From the NCBI GenBank assembly GCA_013400155.1, contig VXBM01000016.1:1118426-1182425 (forward strand): a stretch of 64,000 bases of DNA. Reading direction: 5' to 3'. The first letter of the stretch is position 1, and each line of letters starts with the position of its first letter. Position numbers and translations under genes: made by a program. The notes below the pieces were generated by a model. The model did no database searches. It saw only the letters and a list, made by a program, of their open reading frames with translations, and was not told where the DNA came from. The stretch is from Helopsaltes ochotensis. Lineage: Eukaryota; Chordata; Aves; Passeriformes; Locustellidae. Positions 1 through 12,590 of the stretch are shown piece after piece.

Positions 1-3000
1 AATAATCCAAACATAGTATTTATTAGCATTTGCGGATGATTTAATCCCACAGCTTTTGTACTAGTCTATGAATATTATTTAACTTCTGTGTGCTTCAGCG
101 TAAGCATCTAAACATTACAGGTGGGCAAGCAGAGAAGCAGAATGATTGAAATAACATGCTAGAACATACAGAGTCAGCAGAAAAGCAGAAATAAAGCTCA
201 GTAAGTCTGACTTGCAGTTTTCTGCACATTCTGTGAAACTGGAATACGTTCTGGTTTTAGTATTTGCTCTTTACAGTGATTATTTCATATTTTTTTCCAG
301 TCACTTGTCAGGACAAGCTCAGAGGTATTTACTCTGAACCGCTAGTAGGTCAAGGAAAAAATGATGGTATCATCCTTTCAGCTCTAGTGGCCAGATGCTG
401 AGTCTGAGTTTGACTGGGATTCTTTCTCCAGATAAGTAGATTTGGCATGGTTTTCCCTCTAGGTCTATTTGTGATTGTATTTCTTTTTCCAGTACACTCA
501 ATAATATAGATGCCTCAGATTATATCTCTTAGCTGAAAACATATATTTCTGTTTTACTAGTATTGTAGTAGAAGTAATCCTAAGTAAAAATTGTTTATTT
601 AAAAATAGAATGGAATTGGTTTTGGACATGCTTCCCTTTGTGATAGATTTGAATGGACAAGCAACATGTTAATTGTGTTTGCTTTAAATGGACTATTACA
701 AGAAAGGGAAGAAAATACTGTCTCAAACCTAGACTGTCCAATTTGTCAGTACAAATGTTCTGTTATTTTACTGCTAAGCTTTGTGTTGCTGATCGAAGCA
801 CTATCCCAAGGCTTCTGCCAAACACCACGTTGTTTGTGTGATAGGAGGGATTTGGTTACAGTCAGGCAAGTCTGAAAAATGGTAAACTGACAGCAAATCT
901 GGGATCATGGTTGGTGAGGCAGCTTTTGTGGTCACGTGCTTTTATTTGATGTGGTTCCTTGTGTCTCTTGTGCCAAATGGTGTAATGTACTAAAGTGATG
1001 AAACTGCAAAAGAAAAAAAAGTCAGCTATTTACTTCAGCAACAAAGGAGAAAGAGAACAGGGAAGGAGATCAAAGCCCTTAACATGCCTCTCAAAATAGG
1101 AAAAAAGAGCAAAAAGAAGGGAATTTCTTTCCACATGCTTGAGGCTACTCTTGGATACAGCCATCATGAGTAATAAACCCTTTAAATGCTCATGTCTGTC
1201 TGCAGCGTGCTTCAGTTTCAAAATACGGCAGGTATTACAGAGAGTTAAAAAGGGTGTATCTGGGTAAAATAAAGGGCTGTAGTCTATAAAGACTAAATTC
1301 TACTTTCCATCACTAGTACATAGATTTGACAATGCTTTAACACTGGCCACACTGACAGAAAAGCTTGTAATTACTTTAAACCCATATAAAAGGCCTTTCC
1401 ACTCAGAGGCAAGTTTTTAAATTGTTTACATTTTCCAAGTTAGATGAATCTATGACTCCATCATTCAAAATCATTGAACTTGTCATTTCCCTGTTGTCTG
1501 TGTGTTTTCCAGAAAGAATATACTGAAGTTAGAAATGTTGAGTGCAGTCAATATTATGTACCATTTTCTTTTGGTTTAAAGCTGTTTAATGCTATATCAC
1601 ACTGTAATCAGGATAAGTATGATTCTTACAGTTCTGGACCTCCTTACCCAAATATGCATTTTCTACTCTCCCTAAAAAAAAAAACAAACCCTCCTATCAG
1701 GTAAAGTACCTCCTTTTAAGAGTATAGCTTTTCTGTAGATGTTCTTTTCTTTGCGAGACTTGTTTCACAGAAAAGCTTATGCAATTTTTGGAAATGGGGA
1801 CTGGGAACAGGTAAAGGGGGGGAGGGGTTGGCACAAAACATAAACTGTGTGCACAGGTCCTTAGCTGTAGTAGTATAACCTGTGTTAGCACTTAACTCTT
1901 TTAACTGTGATTTAGAGGGTAGTCTGAAATAAACCTCAGTTTTCAGAGTTAGCTCAAAGGTTTCCCAGCAATCTAGAGAAACCTGCATTTTTTTCTCTTT
2001 GGAGAAAGAAAGAATCAAAAATGAATTGCAGGGAAGAGGCAGTGTGAATGAAAGCATTTAGGGGAACTAGGCAGGCCCAAGAGTTGTAGGGAAGGGGGTA
2101 GGGATAGGAGTAAGAGCATCTCTCTACATGCCTGTAAGTGTGTCTTGCTAAAGCACCCCAGTCTTCTGAGCTTGAAACTTGCAATACCTTTCTTCTCTAA
2201 TGAAGTGATGTTTTTAAGGAAGGGCAAATAACTGGTTCTTTATCTGTAAATACTCAAGAACAAAAAGCGTCACTTCTCTCAGCTTGTGAATTAATGCTAA
2301 TCCATTTATTGAGGATGATTCTTGAGAAAGACTTTTTAATTAATTATAAGTTATCCAAAAATGTGAATGAATTTTGCATTTTGTATGTCGGCCTGAATAA
2401 ATAGATCTATTGAGAGACAGACAGAGCAAGTCACTTGGAACGCAAGTGACAGTCAACAGCAGAAATGTAAACATACTCCAGCTATGCTTTCTGAACTTTT
2501 ATTTCAGCATGGCACAGAACAAAACTTCTATTGACGCAGGCTGATTGCTGTACTTGTTGAATTAAGTAGTGAGTTCCTCACAAAACGCAATTTGATTCAC
2601 AGACCATGGATCAGAAACACGTTGTGACTGACTCTGGAAACCAAGGACAGGACCTTGCTGCGAAGGAGTCTCTTCTCTGTCTTAAAATGAGATGTATGAA
2701 GTTGGTTTGCAGAGTAAGAGTTGGTAGGCTTAGAGTAAGAGCAAGCAAATAAAATTCGGAGGCCAACAGGTCTTTATTCCAGCATGTTTCTACAACCTTA
2801 TCTCTGAGACAGGTGGATCTACCACGTATTTAATCTTCATCTGGTACCAGTCAAAATGAAATAGCATCCCCTAATTCCAGAAAATAGCAGACTTAGAATT
2901 TGAGCCTTTAAAAAGTAGAAGTTTATTGGAAAAAACAGTGTAAAAATCAAACACAATTCAATTGATAGCCTTACTCTGGCAGCTGTAGGGCAGCAATTGT

Positions 3001-4629
3001 CTGTGCTTCCTCATCATATCTCTTAATGCATTTTGTTTAACATTTTTTGTTGTCTTGATAAAAGGAATGTAGGGTTTTTTTGTAAGGGTGTATAGCACTG
3101 CTACTGAGAAGGAAAGCTTGATTTCAAAGAGAGGTGTTTAAGATCTGTTCTCCAAGAGGCCCAACTATCTGGAAAGCAGATTTGACGTGCAGCAATCTCT
3201 GTCTTGTGCTGGTGAAATACTTTGCCAAATGGAATGTCCTTCAATCTAAAAGGCTTCTTATAGCACTTTGTTTGGCACTTTTTCTTTTGCTTGGACTGAG
3301 GTACCTAAAAAAGCGGCCTTAGATACTGAGCTGCTTGTCGTCATTCCCTTGCCTAATTGTCTCCACTTTTCACCCTTTACAGGTCCTTCTTTGGCACTGT
3401 GTAAGTCTCTTCTTTCTTCAGTTGCAGGTTTATTATAAGGCAAATGAATTATTATGGCCTCTTGCCTGGTCCCAGGGTTGTGAGGTACTGCAAGTGTGTT
3501 CCTTTAACATGACAGAGACATTGTAGTACAGCATAGTCAAAGCAAACTTTGAGCAATAGCTTCTTTACATGTTTAAAAATAAAAGGTAAATATCAGTTTA
3601 ATAACGCAGAAGAATCTTAATTGCTAGATGTTTATAGACAGTTTTGAGATGTTCAGAGGCAAGCTCCTGTGCAAATGCAGTATTTTATTAAAATATTTAA
3701 TAAGCAGATTCTCTGACCCAATAGAGGGAACAAAGAAGCCTGTCCACTCTTAATTTTCCCTACCCATAATTATTTCTACAGAACATAAATTACATATTGT
3801 ACAGCTTTATTCTGTTTTCAGAGGATAATTATACTAGAAATTCCAGCCTTCTTTCTGTGGAAGGACCTCTTTCTCAGAAACCACACCTTTTAGCAGTCTG
3901 TTTTTCATTTGAGAAGGGCTGGATTTCCATTTATGTCAACATGTTTTTAAGGGATGGCTACTTTCAAGAGATGGATACAGGTAAAATGGGAAACCCTTAC
4001 AAATCATAATGATTCAGTCTGGAAGATGTATTGTAAGCTGATGATATGGGAGCAAAAGCTTCTTTTTGCATGTGTAGTCTGTTAGAGATGACTCCTTGTT
4101 TCATACCTGCTGTTGTAACTGAGAGAGAAGCCTGTAATTCCTGTTGTAGTAATCTGAGCATCTTCAGTGGTATGTCCATGCTGCAAGGAAACTTGGACTT
4201 GGTGTCAAATGAGGCAAGGCAGGATGCAAAGTGGACAGTACCAGTTGCTCTGTGTATGAGATTGGAGGCTTTTATGGATATATTTACATAATATTTAAGG
4301 AGTTTATTAAACTGGAAGTCAGGGTCCTAAAGTAAGGTTCACAAGCCACTTGTAACATACCAGGAGGTCAAGTCTTCCATTCTCCAGTATTAGAGACCAA
4401 TGGACCCCCTATACTTGCAATTTTGTAAGAATGTACTGCTTCAGAAATGTTCCAACTTTATAATCATCTCATCGACACACTTCACTGCTTTTAACCATCC
4501 ACAAGTTGCAAAATTATATTCTTGTGTGAATAATTTTAGAAAGGGGGTAGCAGCAGGGAAACAATTCTGTTTAAAAGAATTCCCGCTGAAGTCTTACTTC
4601 TGCTGGAAAAGTTTGTTTGTTTTTTTATG

Positions 4630-4659
4630 NNNNNNNNNNNNNNNNNNNNNNNNNNNNNN
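4630..4659. other. assembly gap (30 N)
   Basis: There are thirty consecutive N. The flanks are a T-rich stretch on the left and unremarkable sequence on the right, so a homopolymer or low-complexity tract may have stopped the assembly. The true gap length cannot be read from the window. An apparent 123-residue open frame runs through the N and is not real evidence of coding. Confidence 0.99.
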
Positions 4660-5401
4660 TCATCATTGCATATGCAAAATCCAGACCTGCAGAACTGTTC
4701 CATGTGGTGAACAGTCTGCTAAACCCAGACTGTTTTGCCTGAGTAGCAGATTTCCATACACCTCATTATGAGTTTGGGATTTTTTTGATTTATGTAGGCT
4801 CTGTTCCTTCAAAGGGATGTATGACTGTAGAGCTTTATACCTACCGAAGTGGTTTCTTATCAAGTGCTGAGGAAAATAAGAGGCCAGATCCTGTAGGAGA
4901 GTAAGAGACTTGTCTTGCAGAGAAGAACTTTTCTTTTTAGCCAGTGTAATTTGTCATGGAAAGACCATGGAAACAGGAGGCCACACAAAGTAACTTAGCT
5001 CTTGAAGCTTTTCAGTGGTGTCCAGGATGGTTCTGGATGGGTAGTGAATGACGTAATCCACAGTGTGTAATGCAAATTTTGATTTGGTAAGGAACAATAA
5101 AGAAAGATTTAGGTCAGTACTGCTAGAAGGAAGTAGCATGGACTTTACCTAGTCATTGCCTTATACAGCCTGATTTAAATAAGTGTTAGATGTTTCCACA
5201 CCAAAGAAGCCATTATCCTGAGTAATAGCAAGTGTGCTTCAGTCTTCTGTCCTTTGATAAAGGCAAATGGTTAAGCTGCCTAAATACATCTCTGAAGTTA
5301 CTTTATTTCTGTGGATTCCTACCATTCAGGTATCCAGTATGTGCATGGACAAAATTAATATCCTTGTTTTTGTCGTTTCCAACTGGGCATGAACAAAACC
5401 A

Positions 5402-5850
5402 TGGAATCATAGAATATAAACCAACATAGGTTGGCAAGAGGGAGCTTATCTGGCCGAGCCACTCCTCAGAGCAGGGCCAGCTCATGGCCCTGTTGTTCAA
5501 CTGAGCCTTGAGCACCTCTGAGGACAGAGCACCACCACTGATCATCACTTCAGAGAAGCCTCTGACTCCATCATCTCTAGGATTTTCCATTAGATAATTG
5601 AAGGCATCAATATGCCTTCAACTTCCCTCCTTGGTATCCCCCCTCTGCAGTGTTCTCTGAAGACTGAACAAATCGATTTCTTTCAGCATCCTTCTTACAT
5701 CATCATGTACCTGATAATCTTTCTGACGCACTGCCCCCCTTGATTTACTAGGTTAACATCTGTGTTCTATTGGGAAGTCCAAAACTGGAGTAGATGATGT
5801 GATTGATATTTGCATCTGACCACCTGTGACTCCTTAGTCCCAATTATTTT
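5402..5850 (-). mobile_element. CR1 LINE 3' fragment, degenerate
   Basis: On the + strand it opens with GGAATCATAGAAT followed by a diverged GGTTGG, the reverse complement of the CR1 3' end. About 380 bases later comes TCCAAAACTGGAG, matching the CR1 antisense CCAAAACTGGA motif. The element therefore lies on the minus strand. It is heavily mutated and 5'-truncated, as most avian CR1 copies are. The right boundary is approximate. Confidence 0.75.
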
Positions 5851-6243
5851 GATTTTTCTTAGCTGGTTTGACTGAAGGTTGGTTTTGGAATAGCTGAGGA
5901 CTTCAGGTTCTCTCCTCCCCCTCTAACAAGATATCTGAACTTCAGTACTCCATATTTTACTGATGAGGGCTAAGAAACAGAACCGTTCACAACGAAAAAG
6001 CTATTTTCTGAGAGAATGTTTTGCGTTAGTGATACTCTTAAGTGGTTAATTTACAGTGGGTCATGGTATAACCTGTTTTTATAGATGGTATCACTAAATA
6101 CTTTTTAGTATCGCCGCAGCATAAAATATACTTCCTCTTGGCCCTCTGACTTCAAGAATCAGGAAAGAGGATTGTGCAAAAATAATTTTCAAATCCCGGG
6201 GACTGTACATGTGATGTATTCTTAAATTAACTTTTTTTTCTAG

Positions 6244-6343
6244 TGCACTTGGAGGATCATCTGCCCTTCACATCCCAGCCTTTCCTGGTGGAGGTTGTCT
6301 CATCGACTATGTACCCCAAGTATGCCAGCTGCTAACGAACAAG
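6244..6343 (+). CDS. BABAM2: BABAM2 coding exon (ALGGSS...LLTNK)
   Basis: This 100-base exon has acceptor ttctag and donor gtaggc. The first base completes a split His codon; the next 33 codons begin ALGGSSALHIPAFPGGG and end CQLLTNK. This matches human BABAM2 residues about 228-260, with Gln where human has His before LLTNK. BABAM2 (BRE/BRCC45) is a scaffold of the BRCA1-A complex (with RAP80, Abraxas, BRCC36 and MERIT40), which edits K63-linked ubiquitin at DNA breaks, and of the cytoplasmic BRISC complex. This segment links the central region to the C-terminal UEV-like domain. The exon ends in phase 0, matching the next exon. The identification rests on my recall of the human protein. Confidence 0.96.
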
Positions 6344-8256
6344 GTAGGCTGCTGCGGACAATCAGTTTTCCTTTCCCTTATGCACTGTACTGCATTTCCA
6401 CAGACATCATTATTCTTCTGCCAGGTATTCTAAGCAAGGCATACTTAGGCTGAACTACGTAGGGAATACCTTCTTGGTAAGAGCTGAGCACCTAAGCACG
6501 ACATTGAATAGAAATACTCCTTTAGGTAAACAAGTGAGTTTGGGATCAGATCCTGGAGCAGGATTTTTCTTACTGCAGCATGTTATGATTTAGGGTAAAA
6601 TGTTATTGTATTGTACAATAACATAGTATACTGGTTTTTAGTAAATAACAGATGTGTAGTTTGCATATCATTGTTCTAGTTGCAAGTTCTCATACCCCAG
6701 TCATTATTGTAGGTTTTGAGTACTTTCACTGATTTTTCTTCTCAGATATTTCCTCCAGATGAACTGAATCAGCAGTTTCTTTGGATGTTTATCCAGTAAT
6801 AGCTACTTAAGGTTGCTGAAAAGGTTGTGTTCCAGTTAGCTTACTGTTTAAACAAAAAAAAACGATTATAATATTTTGAAAGTTTTTCTATTATTTAAGT
6901 ATAATTTTCAAAAGAAAGCTTAGGGGTCAACATCTAGAAATTTACCTGTTACAGACTTCCTATTTGTATATTTTTTTTTTAACCTTCAATTGTCTAAATT
7001 GAGAAAATAATTTTATCTTTTAGGAAAAGTATTTCAGAATGTGTTTCCATAATTATGTTGGAATCTATCATTAGAGTTGTTTTTGTTGTGGTTTTCTGTT
7101 AAAATTGCTTTCTGTTTTTAAAATCTGCAAGTACACCAGGCTGTTTTTATCCTTTCTCAAACAAAGTCACTTAAGCAAACTTATCGTATGTTTTCCTCTT
7201 CCCAGAATAACATTTCAGATCCTACACAAAGCCTTCAAAATAATCTGAGTGTTTTATAAAATACAGCGTTTCAATTTATGAATAGAATTTAGGTTATACA
7301 AGACAGCTCTCAGCAAGGTTGTATCAGGACTTTTTCAGTAATTTTAGGAAAGCATTTGCCAGCCAAGGAATTCTAGTATTGCCATAGCCAAGAAAATACT
7401 CTTCCTGTTCTTTACAGTGGGGTAGAAAAGGTTCCTAATATGCTAGGTTTTGTTCTGGAAAGCAAAGGAATTTACACAGGGAATCACATACATTACTATA
7501 AGTACTTCTAAGTCACCATTTGTAAACCAAATGTCCTTGCAGCCTGGTGACACATGCATTGTTTTTGTTATGGGTCAAACTCTGCTCACGCTGTGATGCC
7601 ATCCAAATCAACAAGAAAACATACATGGTGTGAGGAGAATTTTGCCTTAGTCTCCAAATTTAGCGTTGTTGGATTTTGTCTGTGCCAGGATGGAAGTCTT
7701 TCAAAACCCAGAGTGCTTCAGAAACTGATGCTCGCAGTTGAGTAGGTGGCTCCCTGAGTCAGCATGAAACCAGTCAAAGAGCTTAGTGTTCAGAAGATTT
7801 TGTTGGAGGTGCAGTCTTCAGAAAACACCCAAGATCAGTTGTGCAAGATATTTAATTTTTTCTTCTCTTTATAACCAGAATGTTATTTTGACACTTAGCC
7901 TACTGTCAGTTCAGATAACTGATTTGCCTATCACAGACTCAAACTTCAGTAAGGCAAGGCTGAGCATTTCTTTCTTTCAGTCTGTCTTGTGCAGTTAAAC
8001 AGTGCTTCAATCTATTGTGAAAGACTAAGTTTCACTCAGATGTCATTGAAGAGATTTCTTTACAAGGTATTCTGTGTGCAAGATCCAGAGTTTGTTTTAA
8101 AGGCATTTTAGGATTCCTTAGGGAAATCATGGTAAATGTAGGATTCAGAGCTCCTACTATGTCAAACATAAATCTTCCTTAAGAAGAAATATATGAAAAA
8201 ATGGGCTTTTTGGTTCTTAATCTTTTTATAGCTCTGGATTTGTTTTCTTTTTTAAG
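6344..8256 (+). other. BABAM2: BABAM2 intron, 1913 bp
   Basis: The intron runs from gtaggc to tttaag and is AT-rich. I see no exon, tRNA or recognisable transposon in it. Its one clear structural feature is a perfect 11-bp inverted repeat at 6600-6624, listed separately. A TGAGTCAGCA motif (AP-1/MAF half-site) occurs at 7755-7764; a single copy could be chance. Confidence 0.85.
6600..6624. repeat. perfect 11-bp inverted repeat, 3-nt loop
   Basis: The left arm ATGTTATTGTA (6600-6610) and right arm TACAATAACAT (6614-6624) are exact reverse complements, separated by TTG. It lies about 260 bases downstream of the preceding BABAM2 exon. No flanking direct repeat or family was recognised. Confidence 0.9.
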
Positions 8257-8327
8257 GTACAATATGTTATTCAGGGATACCATAAGAGGAGAGAGTACAT
8301 TGCAGCTTTCCTGAGTCACTTTGGAAC
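8257..8327 (+). CDS. BABAM2: BABAM2 coding exon (VQYVIQ...SHFG)
   Basis: This 71-base exon is preceded by tttaag and followed by gtaagt. It carries 23 codons, [19 protein letters not shown] then SHFG, plus the first two bases (AC) of a Thr codon finished by the next exon. It corresponds to human residues about 261-284 and enters the C-terminal UEV-like domain (about residues 275-364 in human). UEV domains have the E2 fold without the catalytic cysteine; none is expected here and the exon encodes none. The acceptor ends AAG rather than CAG or TAG, which is permitted but the weakest of the five. Upstream phase 0 and downstream split codon agree with both neighbours. Confidence 0.96.
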
Positions 8328-9774
8328 GTAAGTTTTCTTCCGATGTGTATTTTTCTGTAGTGTGGGGGAAACTCATTTTCTGCATATGGTTTGTGGTTGT
8401 GTGGCTGCTGTCCACTGGATGAGATGTAATCTAGTCATTTTTCACAGAATGATGTGTACAGATTGTCTCTCTAGCAATACTGGAAAGTACTTCAGCATTA
8501 TTTCACTTCTGTGCTAGTGGCCAACCTGACTTTTCTAGAAAATAGGTGATGATGGGAAAGGGTCAGTAGGGATTTTCCTTGTGCAGAAGAAATGTGTTCA
8601 TTTCTGAATAAATGACTTAAGGAGTCTTACACTAATAGGCAGTGACTGAGGTGGGAGAATGGGGAAGCAGGTGTGGTTCCAAGCCTTGCAAGAGCCAGAA
8701 ACCGCTGCTCAGTGTAAAGGCAGGACTGGGAGACCAGCTGTTCCCACCAACAACCAATATTTTGTCTCTCAAGAGAAGAGGCTCTTGGATCATGTTCCAT
8801 TCCTGTGGGCATGATGACACATTGGTTTCATAAATCAATTAATCAGGGCTACCATGGCACTGTGAAGGGTTGGCATTTTGGTTTCCTGCCTGAATTCTGT
8901 CTTGAGCCAGAGTCCAAGCCTTTAGCTAATCGTGATGAGGGGTTTCTGCTTCCTAGGGGTGACGCCAGTGACATGGATATTCAAGAGCCCTTCAAATCTC
9001 AGGTCTCTCAAGTGAGGTTAGGAAAACAGGTGGCTTCCAACATGCACCCAGATTTAATACAACAATAAATAGATAACAATAACTTCAACTGGACATATGA
9101 ATAGACAGTCAGTACAAACTTAATTTTTATCAAGACATTTCCTTTTCTTCTGAGAAAACTGTATTATAGAAATGGCCAGTGCCTATGACTATATGACATC
9201 TGCATTGTGATTCATGAGTTCTGACACTGCCTTAGACTTAGAGGATACCAGCTTCAGATGGTTGAAATTTTTAATCCATCTATCAAACAAGTATTCTATA
9301 TGGATTTTTTGTTATAATCTCATGTTTTGTATTTTTATATATATATACTCTTCCCAATTTTCAAATTTAAACTCTTCTCAGCCTGCTTATTTTCAGTTTT
9401 ACCCTCTTACTCGCTGCAGAAATGAAAAATGATCTTAATTTGATAAATGTACAAGGAATTTGTGTCTACAGTTTAGGACTGCAGATGTGGTAACAGGTCT
9501 CCTTTCATTCAAAAGCATATTTTAAACTGGAAATGGCCTTTCTTTGGGTAAAAATGTCCAATGCCACAGCATAATTAAGACAATTATGGAGATTAAAAGT
9601 TTAATCTAATATACAATTGGCTAGAAAATTGTAACTGTTAATAAAAAAAGCCAATCCTGGAACTTTCTGAACAAGCAAAATTAATAATCCCTGTATCAAA
9701 AAATTTACATATTCATCATCCAGTATTTGAAAGTAAAAATTGTATTCATTTTTTTGTTGTTTTTTTGTTGATAG
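8328..9774 (+). other. BABAM2: BABAM2 intron, 1447 bp
   Basis: The intron runs from gtaagt to gatag. The middle (about 8640-9070) is richer in G+C than the rest and holds overlapping chance-length open frames on both strands. No known family was recognised there. A short TA microsatellite lies near 9336-9347. The last 60 bases are T-rich, giving a strong polypyrimidine tract. Confidence 0.8.
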
Positions 9775-9857
9775 TGGTGTGGTGGAATATGATGCAGAGG
9801 GATTCACAAAGCTTACTCTGTTGCTGATGTGGAAAGATTTTTGCTTCCTTGTTCACA
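9775..9857 (+). CDS. BABAM2: BABAM2 coding exon (GVVEYDAEGF...FLVH)
   Basis: This 83-base exon has acceptor gatag and donor gtgagt. The first T completes the Thr codon begun in the previous exon (AC|T). Then come 27 codons reading GVVEYDAEGFTKLTLLLMW and KDFCFLVH, then the first base of an Ile codon completed in the next exon. It matches human residues about 284-312 without a visible difference from the sequence I recall. It forms core strands of the C-terminal UEV-like domain, which contacts MERIT40. The perfect phase match on both sides excludes a processed copy. Confidence 0.96.
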
Positions 9858-12519
9858 GTGAGTAACACTTTGCCTCAGGCATAAATGTCTATCCTCTGAA
9901 GATACAAGTTCAAAAGGCAAAATGTACAATTACAGGAAACAATTTAAAAGTTTTATCTATTTTTATCCAGTGCTTAATCTATTTTTTGATGTGACTTAGA
10001 AAACACAAAATCTCAATTGTATCTAGGATGTACACCAATAGTAAAATGTTTGCTTTACAGAGTGCCAAAAGGGTCTTGAGAAGGTTTTCTGGTAATTTGA
10101 CTCAAGATTAAGTTCACTGTTGTAACTTGGCTTTTCAAGAGAGTTAGTGATGAGGACTCTTATTATACTCAACCAGGAATACCTAAAATCATCTTTAACT
10201 GTCAGGAATTATTGCATTGATAACAACTGTAAAGACACTTCATGTAGAGAAAATATATCTCATAAGAAATAACAGCATATTGTCATTAGGATCCAAAACT
10301 TATTCCTAGACTGAAACTGTAGGCAAAACTGTCCTAACAACATAGCTAGGTTTGCTGTCATTTAAATTAAAAAAAAAAAAAAAGATTGTATTACTACAAA
10401 AAAGACATTCTTAATTTAAATATATAGGAATTACTCCATGTGGAAATTAGTAAATGTGGCTTTGATACTGCCTTTTACATATTACCTTAAGTCTTATTTT
10501 ATTTCTCTTTGTGGTAAGGTGAAATTCACAAGTATCAAAGATATTTTGATCTGAGGAAATTCAGTCATGTAACTCTTTAGATTTGGTTGTTGCACTTCTT
10601 ATTTATGTTTAAAATTATTACATTGCAATATAGGCAGCTGCAGCATTGGTGTTCAATCGCATTCTAGTACTGGGGTCTTTCATATTACATAATTTTTTAT
10701 TGTGGGCTAGCTTTTCATGTGGAAAACTCATGCTGTTTTAATGACATCATAGAAATTTGTCCCAGAGTTCTTAATACAGGAAATCAGGATTGCCACTGTT
10801 CAGAGAAGTCCTTCACCCTGTGTTGTATTGGAGATCATAATAAATGGTCTCACTAATCCCTTTCCTTCCATATGCTAAGATTACCTTACCACACTTTAAT
10901 GATCTTAAGAGGTCTAGAAAACTCAAACCTGAAATTAAAACACTTTCATCATGTTATCATAATTTATGTCGGGAGAAAAAATAGAATTAAAGTGGTATCT
11001 TTGGGAAAATTATCCTCGTGAAGTCTTTACTTACATTTCAACTACAGTGGAGAACTGGTCACTGGACAATTATCTTCTATGAGACAACACTTCTTTATGC
11101 ACAGCCTTCCTGTAGATTTCCTACCTTTCTTACTCCCCATCATATTTGGGTTAATTTAATCAATGTTAAAGTTCCTGTGGATTTGATTTGGGCTGTGAGA
11201 TAATATACCTTAATACATGTTGAATCACTTAGATTTCAGAGGAATCAAAATTCAAATTTCTGCTAAATAACAGAGCAGGTTTTAACAGTGTAATATTCAT
11301 GGTATTCAATTAAACTGGCACAAAAGCTACAATTATAACTGAACGGTTTATCACTATGTATTAACCCTGTGGCCTTAGAAATCATACAGTGGCTTAGCTG
11401 TGTGAGGCATTGCATCACTCACTTGTTGAACAATTCAGTGCAAAAGCATTTCTGATCCATGCACTGAAGGATATTGCAATGAAAGGACCGAAACCTGCAC
11501 TTCATTTCCTGAGTGAAGTAATGCAGGCTTTCATCTCTTAACCACTGACATAACTATGTATATTATGGTTGAATATTTAGCAAGCCTCTAATAAAATGTC
11601 TGGGAGAGATAGCAATAAGTTGAAAACTGTTCTACTTTATGTATTTACTATAGTATGTAGATAAAGTATTCAGAGGAGAGTAAATAGGTCAGTATACAGC
11701 AAGCACTGTGGCAAATCAAAGGAACCATAGTAAATTTTACTAGTGTCTAAATTTTGGTTAAAATTTTAGGTTTGAGATTGAGATTTAGGTGAGATTTATA
11801 AACAGTAACACGAGTCATATTTCCTGTAGAAGATGGATTCAGAGGTTTCCAAAATAACTTTGGTATTCTTTTGCAACTTTTTGCATTGAGAGTTACAAAC
11901 TTGTTTGGACACTAGGAAGCAAAAACCATTAGAAGTAAGTTGAAATTATTCAGAATAATTTTGATGAGTAAAGTGGGTTAAAGAGGCGAGAAACAGAAAA
12001 ATAGTTCTGAATTGCTGAAGCCAAATAACCTTAGGACAACTTCGTATGCTAAAAAAAAAGACTGGTGCTATAGTTACAGAATGAAGAGCAGAGTCTACCC
12101 ACTCTACCTTAAAACACTGAGGAGCTACCTAGTTGCAAACTTAATCATTAGACTAATGAAGCTGCTGGAGTTATTATATTAGATCAAAGACTAGTCAAAG
12201 GAACTGTTTCTTTGGTGGTTTAGTTTTAAGAATTAATCAAGTGCTTTCAAATATAAGACAGAAGAAATAAACATTTAGAGAACTTCATACATCCACTTGG
12301 GAAAGGAAATCGTTAATCAGGCTTAGTGCTTTTGATACTGATACTGTTTATGAGTAAGTCCCAGTATGAAGCTTTGTAAGTAAACTTCAATGGACTGCTC
12401 ACTTTTCAATAGACTTTCTCTTCTTGTTTATAAATCAGCTAAGATTAGTTTTTGGAGACAAATATTTCCTTGTATTCTTGTTCCTGTATACAGTTTATGT
12501 ATTTATACCATACATACAT

Positions 12520-12590
12520 TATAGTATCATTTAGGTTGGAAAAGACCTTTAAGATTGAGTCTGGCCATTGATGCAGTAATCAATCAATAT
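12520..12590 (-). mobile_element. CR1 3'-end scrap
   Basis: The + strand reads ATAGTATCATTTAGGTTGG then AAAAGACCTTTAAGAT, nearly identical to the reverse complement of the CR1 3' terminus. It loses similarity within about 70 bases, so this is a very short 5'-truncated or decayed copy. Confidence 0.75.

Larger units (their letters stand above)
1..6243 (+). other. BABAM2: BABAM2 intron, 5' part outside the window
   Basis: This is AT-rich intronic sequence before the first visible BABAM2 exon. I looked for the preceding exon, which encodes the stretch ending YLSPRIE in the human protein, and did not find it, so the intron is at least 6.2 kb. It contains a scaffold gap (4630-4659) and a CR1 relic (about 5402-5850). 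It ends in a good polypyrimidine tract (cttttttttctag). The short open frames here have no family features and look like chance. Confidence 0.8.

Noticed and set aside
4400..4771. 123-codon open frame spanning the N gap
   Set aside because: The frame depends on unknown bases and lies within intron.
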